Shown here piece by piece: positions 34,347-45,890 of a DNA stretch of 64,000 nt. Where the stretch lies: NCBI RefSeq assembly GCF_030272615.1, contig NC_081415.1, forward strand, positions 103,222,796 through 103,286,795. The letters run 5' to 3'. The position numbers and the translations under genes are program-made. The stretch's first letter is position 1; every line of letters starts with the position of its first letter. The DNA comes from Cryptomeria japonica. Taxonomy: Eukaryota > Streptophyta > Pinopsida > Cupressales > Cupressaceae. Under the pieces are notes generated by a model, which saw nothing but the letters and a program-made list of their open reading frames with translations, did no database searches and was not told the origin of the DNA.

Positions 34347-36699
34347 TGTAATGTCCCCTACTAGGAGTAAAGCCTGTTTCCCATAATTAAACCATATGTC
34401 ACCACACTTATCATGCCTTTAATCCCATTATTGAAACTAGAGAACAATTAATTATTCATAATACAATCAATAAATAATATTTATAGGCCCCATCCCGACT
34501 TCTTCCTAACCTTAACAGACAACGGGGATTTACTGTCATAGGGCGCTTGGAAACTAGTCTACAAGTAGGCTTCCTCAAGGTTTCAGGACTCTGTCCACAC
34601 CCCATCTTGGGCTTACCTATCTCGTGATGATTTACTCCACCTCTTCATACAAAACCAACCTATCCTCTCATAGGCAATAGCGAATGATTTAAGTCTAGGC
34701 CATTAATATAATAGTCATTCATGTACTATGAATGTATATGAAATTAAGTATGACTGTCATACATATTGCAGTCTATATTAATATTACTATTAAATTCTGC
34801 ATAAGAACATTATCAGGCTTCATATATTAATCATACATATTAAGTACATCCCCATGCATATGACCAAGAACAAGGATGTTATTGCCTGTAACTTAATAAC
34901 AGTTCTGATCTGATTGATGGTGATGTCACTGGATGATTTTGATTCCTTTCCTTTATATCTCTCAATCTGAGGGAGAGTTCACACCTCTTCATCATGTATA
35001 CCCTTTGGCAAGAGGCACACCGTTTCACCATTAGCACCGTTTGAAAGAGTGCAACTCTTCATTGTTTCTGCCCTTTGAAAGGGACACAACCTTTCACAAT
35101 CAGATCTGCACTTCTTATTTAAATCAGATCTGTGCTTCTGATTTCCCAATTATCCCCCCATTAAATGAGTTCTCTTCTCCGTTTTATACCTCATATTTGG
35201 GGGAGTCACAACTTATCGTTTCATGCCTTTTTGACCATTCATTAACTTTAATCAAATTTTAATTATATTTAATTGTATTCTTGTATATTTTAATTTAATT
35301 TTTATTTTTATTTTTGTTCTTTTGTATTTTAATTTTATTATTATTATTATTTATCATTAAATCATATATCAAAGTGGGCAAATTACATTCAAATTTCATC
35401 ATCTTGATGATCAAGTTTCTCACTTTGCTTAACTCTTCTGAAACTATCATTCATTTTTGCATTTCATTCTCATGTTTGGGAATCCACCTTGTGATGTCCT
35501 TCTCCATGCATTTCCATTCTCAACTCTGGAATCTTTCTTCTTGTGATGCTTTCATTTTGTATTGCAATCCTTGTCCTTGGAATTTTTCACCTTGAATGTT
35601 ATTGACCTTGATTCTTTGATGTAAAACTTCGCATATTGCAATTTTTCCTTTCATGTTATAATGACTTTCTTCCTTCATGCTGATGAAGTAGTATTCTTCT
35701 TGTTTTGCCTTGAATGAACCCTTGATGCTATCCAATCTTACAGCTGACTCTTCATTCCTCCTTGAAGTGTTTCTCTTCTTGTTTCCTCAACTGACTTGGG
35801 ATTCTTTTTCTTCAATACCCTTCACCTTTTCTTCTTTCATCCAATGCATCATTCCCAGCATGACTTGATCCATGATTCCTCCTCATTGCATTGTTGATTT
35901 CTTCCACTCACCTCTTCATCCTCCATCATCTTTTCATTCCTTGCATGACTTGGACTTTGACTTGATCTTCTTGTTGTCTCCTCCATGTTACATCTTGGAT
36001 GTTGATCTTCTTCATATTGTTGTTGAAACATCCCTTCATCCTCATCATGCAATCACACACTGCATCAAACCTGAAAAGAAAACACGGCCTAAATTATGAT
36101 TTGTAGATGAAACATTAAGTTGATCATGACAAAAACTGAGAGTTGAAACTCTTGCATTGAAATGATTGTGAAACAACATGAACAAACCCCTTTTTACAAA
36201 CTGGAAATGATAATTAGATCTGAAAATTCTTGATTAATGGTTAAATCTTCTCAAGACTGGGTGTATTCTGCTTTGTACTCCCCTTCCAAGAGCTATCTTC
36301 TTGCGATTTTGTCATCCATACCTGCTCCTTTGTGAATGCCTGATTGGGTTTTGAACTCCTTGCTGGGAATTGTCTCAAATATCCTTTCTTGCTGCTGTAG
36401 GTCGAAATTCACAGGTCTGCTCTGCTTCTTAAATCAGATCAAATTGTTTTTGAATGAATAAGAAATGATTGCTCATCATCTTGCATTTATATGAAACTTA
36501 TCAAGTCCAATGAGGGTTGGCCTTGGTTGTTTTTTGGTTTAATTTTACTTTGATTTAAACTTTATTTCAACCCTCATGAGGCTCTTTGAAAGTCAGTCCT
36601 AGGATGCACACACGCTTGGATAAATTTCCTTGTCACATGCCATGCATACTGAATACTCCAGCTGACCTCCCTCTTAATTGAATCAAACACAACTCCACA

Positions 36700-37075
36700 A
36701 TTTCGTGGATTTTCCTTGATCAAGTAAAAAATTGAATTCTTTCTAAATTTCGTGGATTTCGACAATGCTTGGGAAAATTTGTATTTCATTACATTTTTCG
36801 TGGATTTCTCTTGCTCGTGGGAAATTTCGTGGATTTCGACAATGCTTGGGAAAATTTGTATTTCATTACATTTTTCGTGGATTTCTCTTGCTCGTGGGAA
36901 ATTTTGCTCTTCCTTACTTTTTTTTGGATTTTTACAAGGCAAGGAAACATTCATCTCCAAGTCTTCTTTTCATGGAATTTACAATGCTTGGAAAATGTAT
37001 GAGTTGGAGAGAAAATCGTGGATTTAAGCATCTTAAGGAAAATTTTGCTTATTTACCCTTTTTCATGGATTTTAG
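36700..37075. repeat. GTGGATTT motif array, left part
   Basis: CGTGGATTT or a close variant recurs near 36703, 36751, 36799, 36823, 36876, 36924, 37016 and 37064. A ~75-bp block (GACAATGCTTGGGAAAATTT...) is duplicated almost exactly. The array resumes after the hAT insertion at 40738. Confidence 0.8.
37068..37075. repeat. Left 8-bp target-site duplication of the hAT transposon
   Basis: GATTTTAG, identical to 40730-40737. Note that it falls in a repeat motif of the host sequence. Confidence 0.75.
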
Positions 37076-37099
37076 CTGTGATACCGGTTCTCCCCTTTT

Positions 37100-37255
37100 T
37101 TGGCTGGGTCCTGGTCCTGGTCCGTGCCCTGTCCTGGTCCTGGTCTGGCAGGACCCACAGGGAACCCAGCCGCCTGGGCAGGACCCGGGTGGGACCCAGG
37201 GCGAACCCAGGAGGACCCGGGTGAACCCAAGCTCGTGGGTTCCCAAAAACGGGGC
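37100..37255. repeat. G/C-rich subterminal repeats of the hAT transposon, left side
   Basis: Repeated GGTCCTGGTCC and GGACCCGGGTG/GGACCCAGG units. Their density at the transposon end fits transposase-binding subterminal repeats of hAT elements. Confidence 0.65.
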
Positions 37256-37761
37256 CCACGGGTTAGCAAGCATTTAAAAACAATAAAAAAACAATATTTT
37301 TAATCTTCTAAATACATCTAAACCCTAATTCGCCCCTCTATGATGCATTTCATGCATCAAAACATGCATTCAACCTATTCTACTTGCATTTTTGAAGATT
37401 TTTTCTCTACAATCAGGGTTCTTAGTTTTTGTATTTTTCTTCGAAGGTGACGACTACGAAGGTGTGAGACACGCATCAAAGGCATAGGAATCACTGGAGA
37501 AGAAGGATTTAGCCATTAAAGGTAAGTGAATCTGAATTTTTTTCAAGTTTTCAAGAATTTTTCCAAGTTTTTTTCAAATTTTCAAATTTTTTTAAAAAGT
37601 TTTTTAAAGTTTTTTTAATTTTTTTTAAAGAAGTCTTGTATATTTTTTTACACTTTGTATGCATAGTATGGGGTTATAATACCAAAATTTTAATAATTTT
37701 TTTCAATAATGTTGTGCATTCTCTTTTCATTTTAGGTGCACTATTCATATAATCATACATA

Positions 37762-38940
37762 ATGGCTGGAACTGGAAGTGCAAGTGCAAGCTCTAGTTTA
37801 GTTGCAAATGTCCGAAATGAAAATACCCCCTTTAAAATTGATCAAGATTCACCACTTTGGCATTATACAACAATGATCAAGCCAGTGTCTGGTGGTGGGG
37901 GTTTTGTTTGGCAATGCAACCATTGTGGCACTGAGTATACCAGCTCATACTATCGAGTGAAAGGCCACCTTTGTTTCATCCCTGGGCGTGGAATAAAATT
38001 TTGTAAGGGATCAGATGGCAAGGGGCTGCCAAAAGCTCTAGTTTTGGGATATATTAGAGAACAAGAGGAAGCTGATAGGAGAAGTAGCAAAGCAAAGACT
38101 GATCATCCTCTTGTCCATCAAAGCTCAATGTCTAAGAGGCCTTCTAGTAGCATTGGCTCCACAAGACCAGCTGGTTCACATCCTTTCATGCAAAACCCAC
38201 CAGTTGATGCAGTAGAGAATCGGAATGTTGTGGCTTCACGGAAAAGAGGCCCATTGGATTTTGCCTTCAAAAATGAACTGAGAGAGATTGCAGATTCCAA
38301 AATTGCACGTTGCCTTTATGGCAATGGGCTTCCTTTCAACCTTGTTAGATCACCTTACTTTCGGGACATGGTGCATACTCTTTGCAATACACCTTCTGAT
38401 TATGTTTGTCCAGGGTATGAAAAGGTGAGAACCACCTTATTGGCAAAGGAGAAAGCATCCATAGAGTTACAGTTGAAGGTCATCAAAGATACATGGCAGG
38501 AAACAGGTGTGACCATTGTTTTTGATGGATGGAAAGATTGTAAAAATAGGCCATTGATCAATGTTATAGCAGTGTGTCCTAAAGGGGCAATGTTTTTGAA
38601 AGCAGTGGATTGTGAGGGGCAAGTGAAAGATGCAAGTTTCATTGCCAATATCTTGATAGAATGCATTGACATGGTGGGGCCTCAAAATGTTGTCCAAGTT
38701 GTAACTGACAATGCTAAAAATTGTAGGGCAGCAGGGACTATAGTGGAGGCTACATATGGTCACATCTTTTGGACACCATGCGCAGTACACTCACTCAATT
38801 TAATCATGCAAAAGCTTGGCACACAAATTGATTGGGTGAAAAAACTATATGCGGAGGGCGAGGAGATTCAAATGTTTGTGACTAATCATCATATGTCACA
38901 AGCCATTTTCAGGACCTTCTCCAAGTTGGAGTTGTTGAAG
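37762..38940 (+). CDS. hAT transposase exon 1 (393 codons; whole protein 753 aa)
   Basis: ATG 37762 to splice donor AAG|GTAATT at 38941. A BED-type zinc finger lies near residues 33-75 (W33, W50, C52-x2-C55, YRVKGHL). A Ser-rich linker follows, then the DUF659/transposase core with FDGWKD (first catalytic Asp, ~256) and QVVTDNAKNC (second, ~318), then WTPCAVHSLNLIM. The transposase binds subterminal repeats and the TIRs and cuts and pastes the element in the nucleus. Spliced parts are 37762-38940, 39054-39752 and 39868-40251; both junctions keep phase 0. No stop or frameshift is present. Confidence 0.88.
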
Positions 38941-39053
38941 GTAATTTATAATTACTAATTTTAAATTTCATTTTTTAATTTTTTAGTTTTAAATTTGTAT
39001 TTTTTATAGACTTGCATTTGATATATGTTGTGTATTTTGTTATGTCATGTTAG

Positions 39054-39752
39054 GTTGCTGAAACACGATTTGCATCTCACACGCTCGTCTTAAGACGACT
39101 TCTGAAGGTGCGAGACGCCTTGAGTTCTATGGTCATCAACAGCTTGTGGAGTGTATGTAAGCAGTCCCACACAGAAAGAGCTCTAAAAGTAAGAGCATTG
39201 ATCCTTAGTGAGAAATGGTGGGATGATGTGGAATATGTTTTGAATTTCACTAAGCCCATCATGAGCATGATCAGGTATGCTGATACTGATCGCCCATGTT
39301 TGGGCGAGATTTATGATGGCATGGATTGCATGGTGGAAAAAATAAAAGAAGTAATAAATAGAAAAGAAAATGACCCAACGGAAACATTTTTCAAAGTTGT
39401 GCAGAAAATTGTTGTTGACCGTTGGAACAAGATGACCACCCCCTTACATCTCTTAGCATTTGCTTTGACGCCAAAATTTTATAGTGCAGAGATGCTTGCA
39501 ACACCAAGGAGGGTGCCACCATATAGAGATGCAGAGGTTGCTTCTGGCTATAGGGCTGCCTTTAAAAAGATATATCAAGATGAGGAGACAAGAAATATTG
39601 TCATGAGGGAGTTTGGCCAATTTGTATCTGCAAAAAATCATGATGTTGTAGCTCTTAATGCTAGATATGGGATGGATGCTGATGAGTGGTGGTATGTACA
39701 TGGTCAAGGCTCCATTTACTTGCAGCCTCTTGCAATTAAACTTAACTCCCAA
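39054..39752 (+). CDS. hAT transposase exon 2 (233 codons)
   Basis: Acceptor GTTAG|GTTGCT and donor CCCAA|GTATGT. Begins VAETRFASHTLVLRRLLKVR. Carries the insertion-domain features of DUF659 hAT proteins: SEKWWDDV, FTKPIMSMIRYADTDRPCLG, EIYDGMD, the DRWNKMTTPLHLLAFAL block and the YGMDADEWW motif. Both splice sites are GT-AG. Confidence 0.88.
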
Positions 39753-39867
39753 GTATGTATCTTTTTATTTTTTATTTTTATAGTTTTCCAATTCCATTTG
39801 ATGCTATCATTTTTTTATTTTATAATTTTAATTTGTAAATTTCTAATTATGTTTTAACTTTTAACAG

Positions 39868-40251
39868 GTTGCAAGTTCTTCTTCAGCTGAGCGGAATTGG
39901 AGTACATACTCCTTCATCCACTCAGTCAAACGTAATCGTTTGGGTGCAAAGAAAGCTGAGGATTTGGTCTACGTACACTCCAACCTTCGTTTGTTGTCAC
40001 ATAAGGACCCTGAATATAGTGAGGGTGTAACAAGGAATTGGGATCTAGCCCCTGAGTGTGCTGATTTAGATGCTACAGTTGCACAACTTTGCCAAGTCTC
40101 TATAGACGAGGCGGTTATGGAATTTGAGAGAGACATAGCTAGTGGGAGTGGCATTCCATTTGATATTGGTTCAATTGATGCTGAATTTGAACCACTTGAT
40201 GACCGTGGACTTGGGTTGGATGCTTCAGATGAAGATGAATATGGAATTTAA
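39868..40251 (+). CDS. hAT transposase exon 3: C-terminal dimerisation domain
   Basis: Acceptor TTTAACAG|GTTGCAAG; stop TAA 40249-40251. Encodes VASSSSAERNWSTYSFIHS then VKRNRLGAKKAEDLVYVHSN, the diagnostic hAT dimerisation motif; the Glu of AERNW is the third catalytic acidic residue. The tail is acidic and ends EDEYGI. Confidence 0.9.
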   Translation, partial: VASSSSAERNWSTYSFIHSVKRNRLGAKKAEDLVYVHSNLRLLSHKDPEYSEGVTRNWDLAPECADLDATVAQLCQVSIDEAVMEFERDIASGSGIPFDIGSIDAEFEPLDDRGLGLDASDEDEYGI

Positions 40252-40566
40252 ATCCCATAGATGGCTTGTAATTTGAATGTATAACTTTATACTTTATTGT
40301 GTCATGACATTTTCACATTTTGAAACTTGAAACTTGAATATTATCTTTTTTGCAAATTATGAATATGATATTACATTTATGATTTATGATATATCAATAT
40401 CAGAATATTTATTGGCATTGGCAATTATGGATTTATGATTTATTAATTTATGATTTATCTGTTATCATCTATGTATCATTGTATGGGAAAGTTACATTGT
40501 ATGTTTGATGTTTCATATTTGTATGTTTGAACTGTGAACATATATAATTTTGATGTTTGAAGTTTG

Positions 40567-40603
<37 letters not shown>

Positions 40604-40729
40604 AAATTAAAATATATATATATATGTACGGATGAACCCGTACCCGTACCCAAATTTTTTTTTTTTTGCCGAATCCGCGAACCCGTACCCGAATCCGAAC
40701 CCGAATCCGAACCGGAACCGGTAACTTAG

Positions 40730-40737
40730 GATTTTAG
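40730..40737. repeat. Right 8-bp target-site duplication of the hAT transposon
   Basis: GATTTTAG. Confidence 0.75.
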
Positions 40738-40985
40738 CATGTTAAGGAAAAATGCAAGGACATAAAAAATTTCATGGATTTTTAGTGAATGAGGAAAAAT
40801 CCATGTGCTTAAACAAAAATCATAGATTTTTAGTGAATGAGGAAAAATCCATGTGCTTAAACAAAAATCATGGATTTTCCACTGTCATGTAAAAATCTCC
40901 ATTTCCTCACTTGGTCGTGGATTTTAGAGGCTTCATGGATAAATTCACTTCTTCAAGAAACTCGTGGATTTTGGTCACGTTGCTT
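40738..40985. repeat. GTGGATTT motif array, right part
   Basis: CATGGATTT/CGTGGATTT recur near 40779, 40870, 40915 and 40963, with opposite-strand AAATCCATG near 40797 and 40848. A 50-bp block is duplicated (TTTTTAGTGAATGAGGAAAA). Continuation of the array at 36700-37075. Confidence 0.75.
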
Positions 40986-41581
40986 AGCATTAGTGGTCTT
41001 CACATTTGCCACCTTTTCACATAAAATTGGGTCTTTTATCTCCTCGTCATTAGGGGTTTTGAACTTTGATCCACCAACAATGGCATCTATTAGATTTTGC
41101 CAATAAAGAGACCTAAAATAAAGAAAAGAAAAGTAAAAAATTTAGAATTTAAATTCAAAAAACCTTTAAATTTTAAAGAGACAAAGAAATCATAAAATCA
41201 CTTTACAACAAAAATAAAAATATATTTACTGGGTCACATGAAATAGAATGGAACAATAGAATCAAAAGTCTTTGTTGTACTCCTTGCCATGTGAGGCTTG
41301 CTTTTATTTTGATTGTACTCTCAAGTCTCAAGGGGTGATTGGGAAATTGGGGTAGTGTGAGTTACAATATATGAATCTAAATTGGATTTGCAAACTAAGT
41401 CAGAGAATGGAAGGATGGAAGAAGTAGAAGTCTCCTTGAACTTGGCCTACGGATGTCATCTTGTCTTGTTGCCTATTTTTAAGGTCTTTTTTCTCTTCAA
41501 AGGACTCCATTTCAGTTTTTGACCTCATGCATAATGTCAAGAAGACTTTCCAACTTGGATTCTTTCTAATTGGGGTTGACA

Positions 41582-42322
41582 TTATAATAATTTATAAATT
41601 TCAAATATATTGCAATAACAAATAAACATAAAATTAATTAACATTTAGTGTTAGGATTAAAAAAGACAAACATTTAAGGTTTGTAGATGAGAAAAAAAAA
41701 AAAAAGTCCATTATGGAACAAGAAAAAAAAGAGGGTAAAAATTTGTTTCTCATTCTGAAAATTTAAAATGGAAAAGAATGCCAAATGTAGAAAGCATACT
41801 GAATGAAATATTGCATATAATTTTTGGTATTTGTCATGTCATTGGTATCTTTATCCTTCAAGGATGATGTCAATAGATGAGAGGCTGGTACATGTTCTTA
41901 GAGGCACGCATGGAAATAGGTTTATCAAGAAAGAAAGAAAGGCTGTTGGACCATAAGTCCTACCAGCTCACTATCAAAATCAATCCTAGTAAATTGGCAT
42001 TTTTTATTTGATCACTTACATTGATAGGAACTGAGGAAAATGAAAAGATTATGTATTGCATTGACAAAGTCACCATAATTTATCTAATTTTTATGTCAAA
42101 TTCCTTCTTCGTAATCCATGGTATTGCAAAAGATAGATTCAGTGCATATATGTGGCAAATTTTGTCAATACGCCAGATTAAATGAATGCCCTAGAAAAGC
42201 AAATATTTTCCTGTGAATTTTATATGATTTATTAAATATCAAGAGTTTTTAATATATTTTTCCAAAAATTAATGGTCATCAGTTTATTTGTTCATACAAA
42301 TTTATTTTTGAAAGTTATTATT
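41582..42322. other. AT-rich non-coding interval
   Basis: Poly-A tracts (41687-41703) and no reading frame. I see nothing further in it. Confidence 0.5.
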
Positions 42323-42341
42323 AATATTGATTTCCAGTTGT
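42323..42341. repeat. Left target-site duplication of the LINE
   Basis: AATATTGATTTCCAGTTGT, identical over 19 bp to 48559-48577. Confidence 0.92.
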
Positions 42342-43244
42342 TGACACACACATAGAAATGCCTTTTTGAATTCCTACGGATTGCTCCTGATGCCTTCTTC
42401 GACTAGGGTTTCTGCTACTGCCTCTTCACAACTTAATGATGTTGGGACTAAGATTGGCAAGATGAATGGTAGTTTCAGGCATGGTGACTTTGTGTTCTGC
42501 TTGATGGGATTAATACTTAGGGAAACATCAAACAGATTTCTTCTTGCATTTTGCCTATGCCCTTCGCGAGTGGTGATTATGGCAAAAATTTGATCAATAA
42601 CGATGCGATCGATTCAGGAAGGCAGGCCATAGCTGTTGTGTGCTCTCAGAATGGCTCAGGATTCGCCACAAGCTTTATGACTATGAACCCTAGGGCGTTC
42701 TCATAGGCAGCAACTAGGGCTGGCTCCAAAAGAGATTTGGATCCGACTTTTGGGGTCAATAAGTGGAGCGAAAGACCCTATCAGAGGTTGAATGGGAGGA
42801 ATCCTAGGGCGAGCTGGGAGGGGAATTGGAAAACCCAGAAAATGGACCGGATGCATTAGACAACACCTCTGTATTTGCAGTTTGCTAAAACCCCTCTAAA
42901 AGTTGATTTTGGGGAGGTTATTTTGCATGAGTTGGATGAAAATGTTGCTTTCTTTGCAAAGCATGGCCTGATTGGGAGATTTCAGGGCTTGTGGCGAAGT
43001 CTGGTAGAGCTTCATAAGTAGATTTCTAACACCTAGTGCCCCAATTTGGTGGGCGATGTGCAGATTTACCCTTGTGGGCGAGAGTTTTTCATTGTGATCT
43101 TTGATAATTTGAGGGATCGTTTCACTATTCTTTGTGATTACTAATGGGATTGTGAAGAGCACTTACTAATGTTGAAATTGTGGCACCTTGCATTTGACCC
43201 GATTACTAAATCCTTCACTACAATTCCGATTTGGGTCAAGCTAC

Positions 43245-43249
43245 CGAAC
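43245..43249. repeat. Left target-site duplication of element D
   Basis: CGAAC; the right copy is TGAAC (47638-47642). The LINE reading frame needs CGAAC, so the right copy has one change. Confidence 0.75.
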
Positions 43250-43983
43250 TGTTGGTGTCTATTTTATCATCTACCAAACATTAGAATAGGATACCCGAAG
43301 GTATTCTATCCTCTCTTGAAAAATCACTACTGATTCCAAGGTCTATATGTGCGAACAAGCGACTTTAGTGAAATAGCTTCTTGGGTAGTGTATGCTGAAA
43401 ATCTCAAGGGGGACTTACGTTAACAAATGTCTATGAACTGCTGGACTTAGATGGATTTAGCAATTTTAGGCTCTTTCTTTTTTTTAGATTTTTTGGGCTT
43501 AGATTTTCAAAAAGGAGAAAAGAGATAGGGTTCAGGAAGGCTAATCTAATCCTACGAACTCTGGAGACGGTATTGATTGGGTGCTCTCGAGAAACCAAAC
43601 CTTGCTTCGCCACACTAGGGACAACTACACAAAGCCGGTGCAATCTTCGATGGATTGTGCTTATGATTAAGATGTTGGGATGCACAGAGGATGGGCTTAG
43701 ACTAACTTTGCACGGTAAAATGGAAATCATCCATTTACCAAAAGTATGAGCGGAGATACACCATCAATTGACACTTATCAAATCCTTCATTCAAATTAAC
43801 GACAATGAAAACAAATCTAAATTAACTTTAACTAAGTGTTGAGGAAATTGAAACCATGCAAATCATTCAAACAACAGGGATTACAAAGCCTTAAGAGAAA
43901 ACGCACATGCAATATATTATCTGGAAATGACCTTACGCAACAATACATCAAAAACCTCACACTCTCCAAATGAGAGGAGGTAG

Positions 43984-43993
43984 CCTTATATAG
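43984..43993 (-). promoter_or_regulatory. TATA box of element D
   Basis: CTATATAAGG on the minus strand, ~0.74 kb from the 3' end, downstream of the palindrome. Confidence 0.6.
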
Positions 43994-44056
43994 TTTTTCA
44001 AAAATAAATGAACGGTTGAGATCAAACAGTGATCAAGGGCCCAGATTGAAAGCTAC

Positions 44057-44074
44057 AAACCCCAATTAGGGTTT
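44057..44074. promoter_or_regulatory. Telobox-like palindrome, element D
   Basis: AAACCCCAATTAGGGTTT, one mismatch from the C version. Confidence 0.6.
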
Positions 44075-45890
44075 CCCAAAACTAACTACCCTCGACCAAT
44101 GAGAAAATTACATTTGGGACACTTGTCCTTCTTGCTAAATATGAACCATCAATGAAAATAGAAGGTTGTTGCATTGTGAAGTGTGCCCTTCTAGAAGCTT
44201 CTGGATAAGTCAGGTTCATTGAACCTGGACATGTTGACTTGGAACGATTTGATCGGTTGGAAGATGACGAGGTGCCACCTCAACGTGTTGGATGTCTTCC
44301 TTGAATTCTCCAATTTGTGTCAAGAAACTGTCTAAGTATGGAAATTTGATTCCTTCTTGTCACCATTTGATTTTGCTTGGGAGCTTGTCTTTTTCTAATT
44401 TCTTCAGGAGATGAAATCCTTCAAGAAGTTGGAAATTTATTTAACTTTTCCATATTTTCACCAAGTCTAAGGACTTTTCTCTCTTGATGCCATGAGATTC
44501 TTTCAAGTGCCTCAAATTTGGAGAAGAAATCTCTTTGCGAAGTATTTCTCATACTTGGCCAAATTTTGGCCCTCTCTATGCTTGGACGAACCTTGCTCAT
44601 GGTCCCGTCTTCAATTCTAAATTTGGCTTGAAACTCCATTTGTGTTTTCTGTGACGATCCTGCCTTCAGCTGCCAATTTATGTTGCGCGGGAGGAGGGTA
44701 AAAGCTCTAGATAACCCCTTGCAAATATGAAATGATGGGATCAAGTTGTTCAGGCATTCGCTGTGATCATGCCCTCCCTCTCAATACCCTGACATTTGGA
44801 GAAGAATTTCTCCATGCCTTCATCATAATTTAGGAAATTGGAATTTTCTCATACTTAGCCAAATTTTGGCTATCTCCATGCTCGGATGAACTTTGCTCGT
44901 GAACTTGTCCTCAATCCTCTGTTTGGCTTGAAATTCCAGCTGCGATCTCTATGATGATCCTGCTTCTATTTCCTCCCGCGACCTGTGAAACCAAAGGAAA
45001 ATAAGTTAGAAATCTATCTTGGATTAAAGAAAATCGAGGTTGGGAACGGCTAAGTGTTTGGAGATTTTATTTCATTTTCATACTTAGCCACAAAAAGGGT
45101 TTTTTGTATATAAATTCTTCAATCCTAAGGATGACTGTGATCACAATCCAACACCAAGTGTTATAACTTCAAAAACTCTCTTTTACTTGGTCAATAAAAT
45201 GATTTTCCTTCACTAAGAATTCGAATAAATCCACTAAAATCATTTTCAATGACTCTGAAAAAAACTCAGAAAATGCACAAATCTGCATTGTAAATTCAAC
45301 TTCACCTTCGAATAGATTGAAATAAGGCTGGAAGTTTCTCAGAAAACTCAGAAAGAATTAACAATTCTTCCTTATACCAGCTGGCTTCACTCCAAAATTT
45401 GTAAAACCTTAGTCAAGAAGCTCACCAACTGCAAGCAATATCAAGATTTTCTCCAGATGAACTCCAATCTGCAAACACTTCACTATGCTCTCCTTCAAAT
45501 GATGCATTTGTAAATGAAGTTGAATTCCCAATTAGAAACACGCAAAATCATCCAACTCATGTTTCTAAATCTAACTCAAATCTTTGAGAAAGTGTTGTCA
45601 TCTTCTTTAGTTCGAAAATCCTTTACTTATGCAAGTTTCTAAATTGTTTTTAGTTTATTAATTCGAACTAGGCTCATAAAATAGTATCTTCCAAAAAGTT
45701 TCTAATCTTGAACTCAGTATGAAAATCCTTTTCTTTCCAATTTTAATTTTGAGTTTCCATTTTGACTTTTCAACTCAATGATCTTTGAAAATCTCTTTTT
45801 CCAGCTTTCTAATTTGATTAGGAGTTTGATTTTTGGGAAGATTTGATGACATCACTCACATTCTTGTTGACTTTATTTGACTTCCAAGAG

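Larger units (their letters stand above)
37076..40729 (+). mobile_element. Complete hAT-superfamily DNA transposon (3,654 bp)
   Basis: Terminal inverted repeats CTGTGATACCGGTTC (left) and CTAAGTTACCGGTTC (reverse complement of right), flanked by an 8-bp duplication GATTTTAG, the size expected for hAT. Subterminal repeats are GGTCCTGGTCC/GGGACCC-type on the left (37100-37255) and ACCCGTACCCGAATCC-type on the right (40635-40720), likely transposase-binding sites. It encodes an uninterrupted three-exon transposase. A (TA)n run lies at 40571-40625. It may be potentially autonomous. Confidence 0.85.
34347..41581 (-). mobile_element. Region G: large unclassified LTR-like sequence containing a hAT transposon
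   Basis: The left edge is TGTAATGTCCCC (34347) and a candidate right edge is GGGGTTGACA (41581). On the minus strand that is TGTCAACCCC...GGGGACATTACA, resembling the ends of the F LTRs. Two minus-strand TATA-like sites occur (AGATATAAAG at 34951-34960; CATATAAATG at 36484-36493). The first is ~610 bp from the end, as in F. Short repeats near 34985-35095 (CCCTTTGGCAAGAGG, CCCTTTGAAAGGGAC) also resemble F. No target duplication was found, so the right edge is uncertain. Minus-strand frames at 35520-36052 are purine-rich low complexity, not a recognised protein. Confidence 0.45.

Noticed and set aside
35520-36052. Acidic, Gln/Glu-rich minus-strand ORFs as a protein gene
   Set aside because: Purine-biased low-complexity sequence with stops between frames and no recognised motif.
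37018-37303. Overlapping Gly/Trp/Pro-rich ORFs on both strands
   Set aside because: Artefacts of the G/C-rich subterminal repeats of the hAT transposon.
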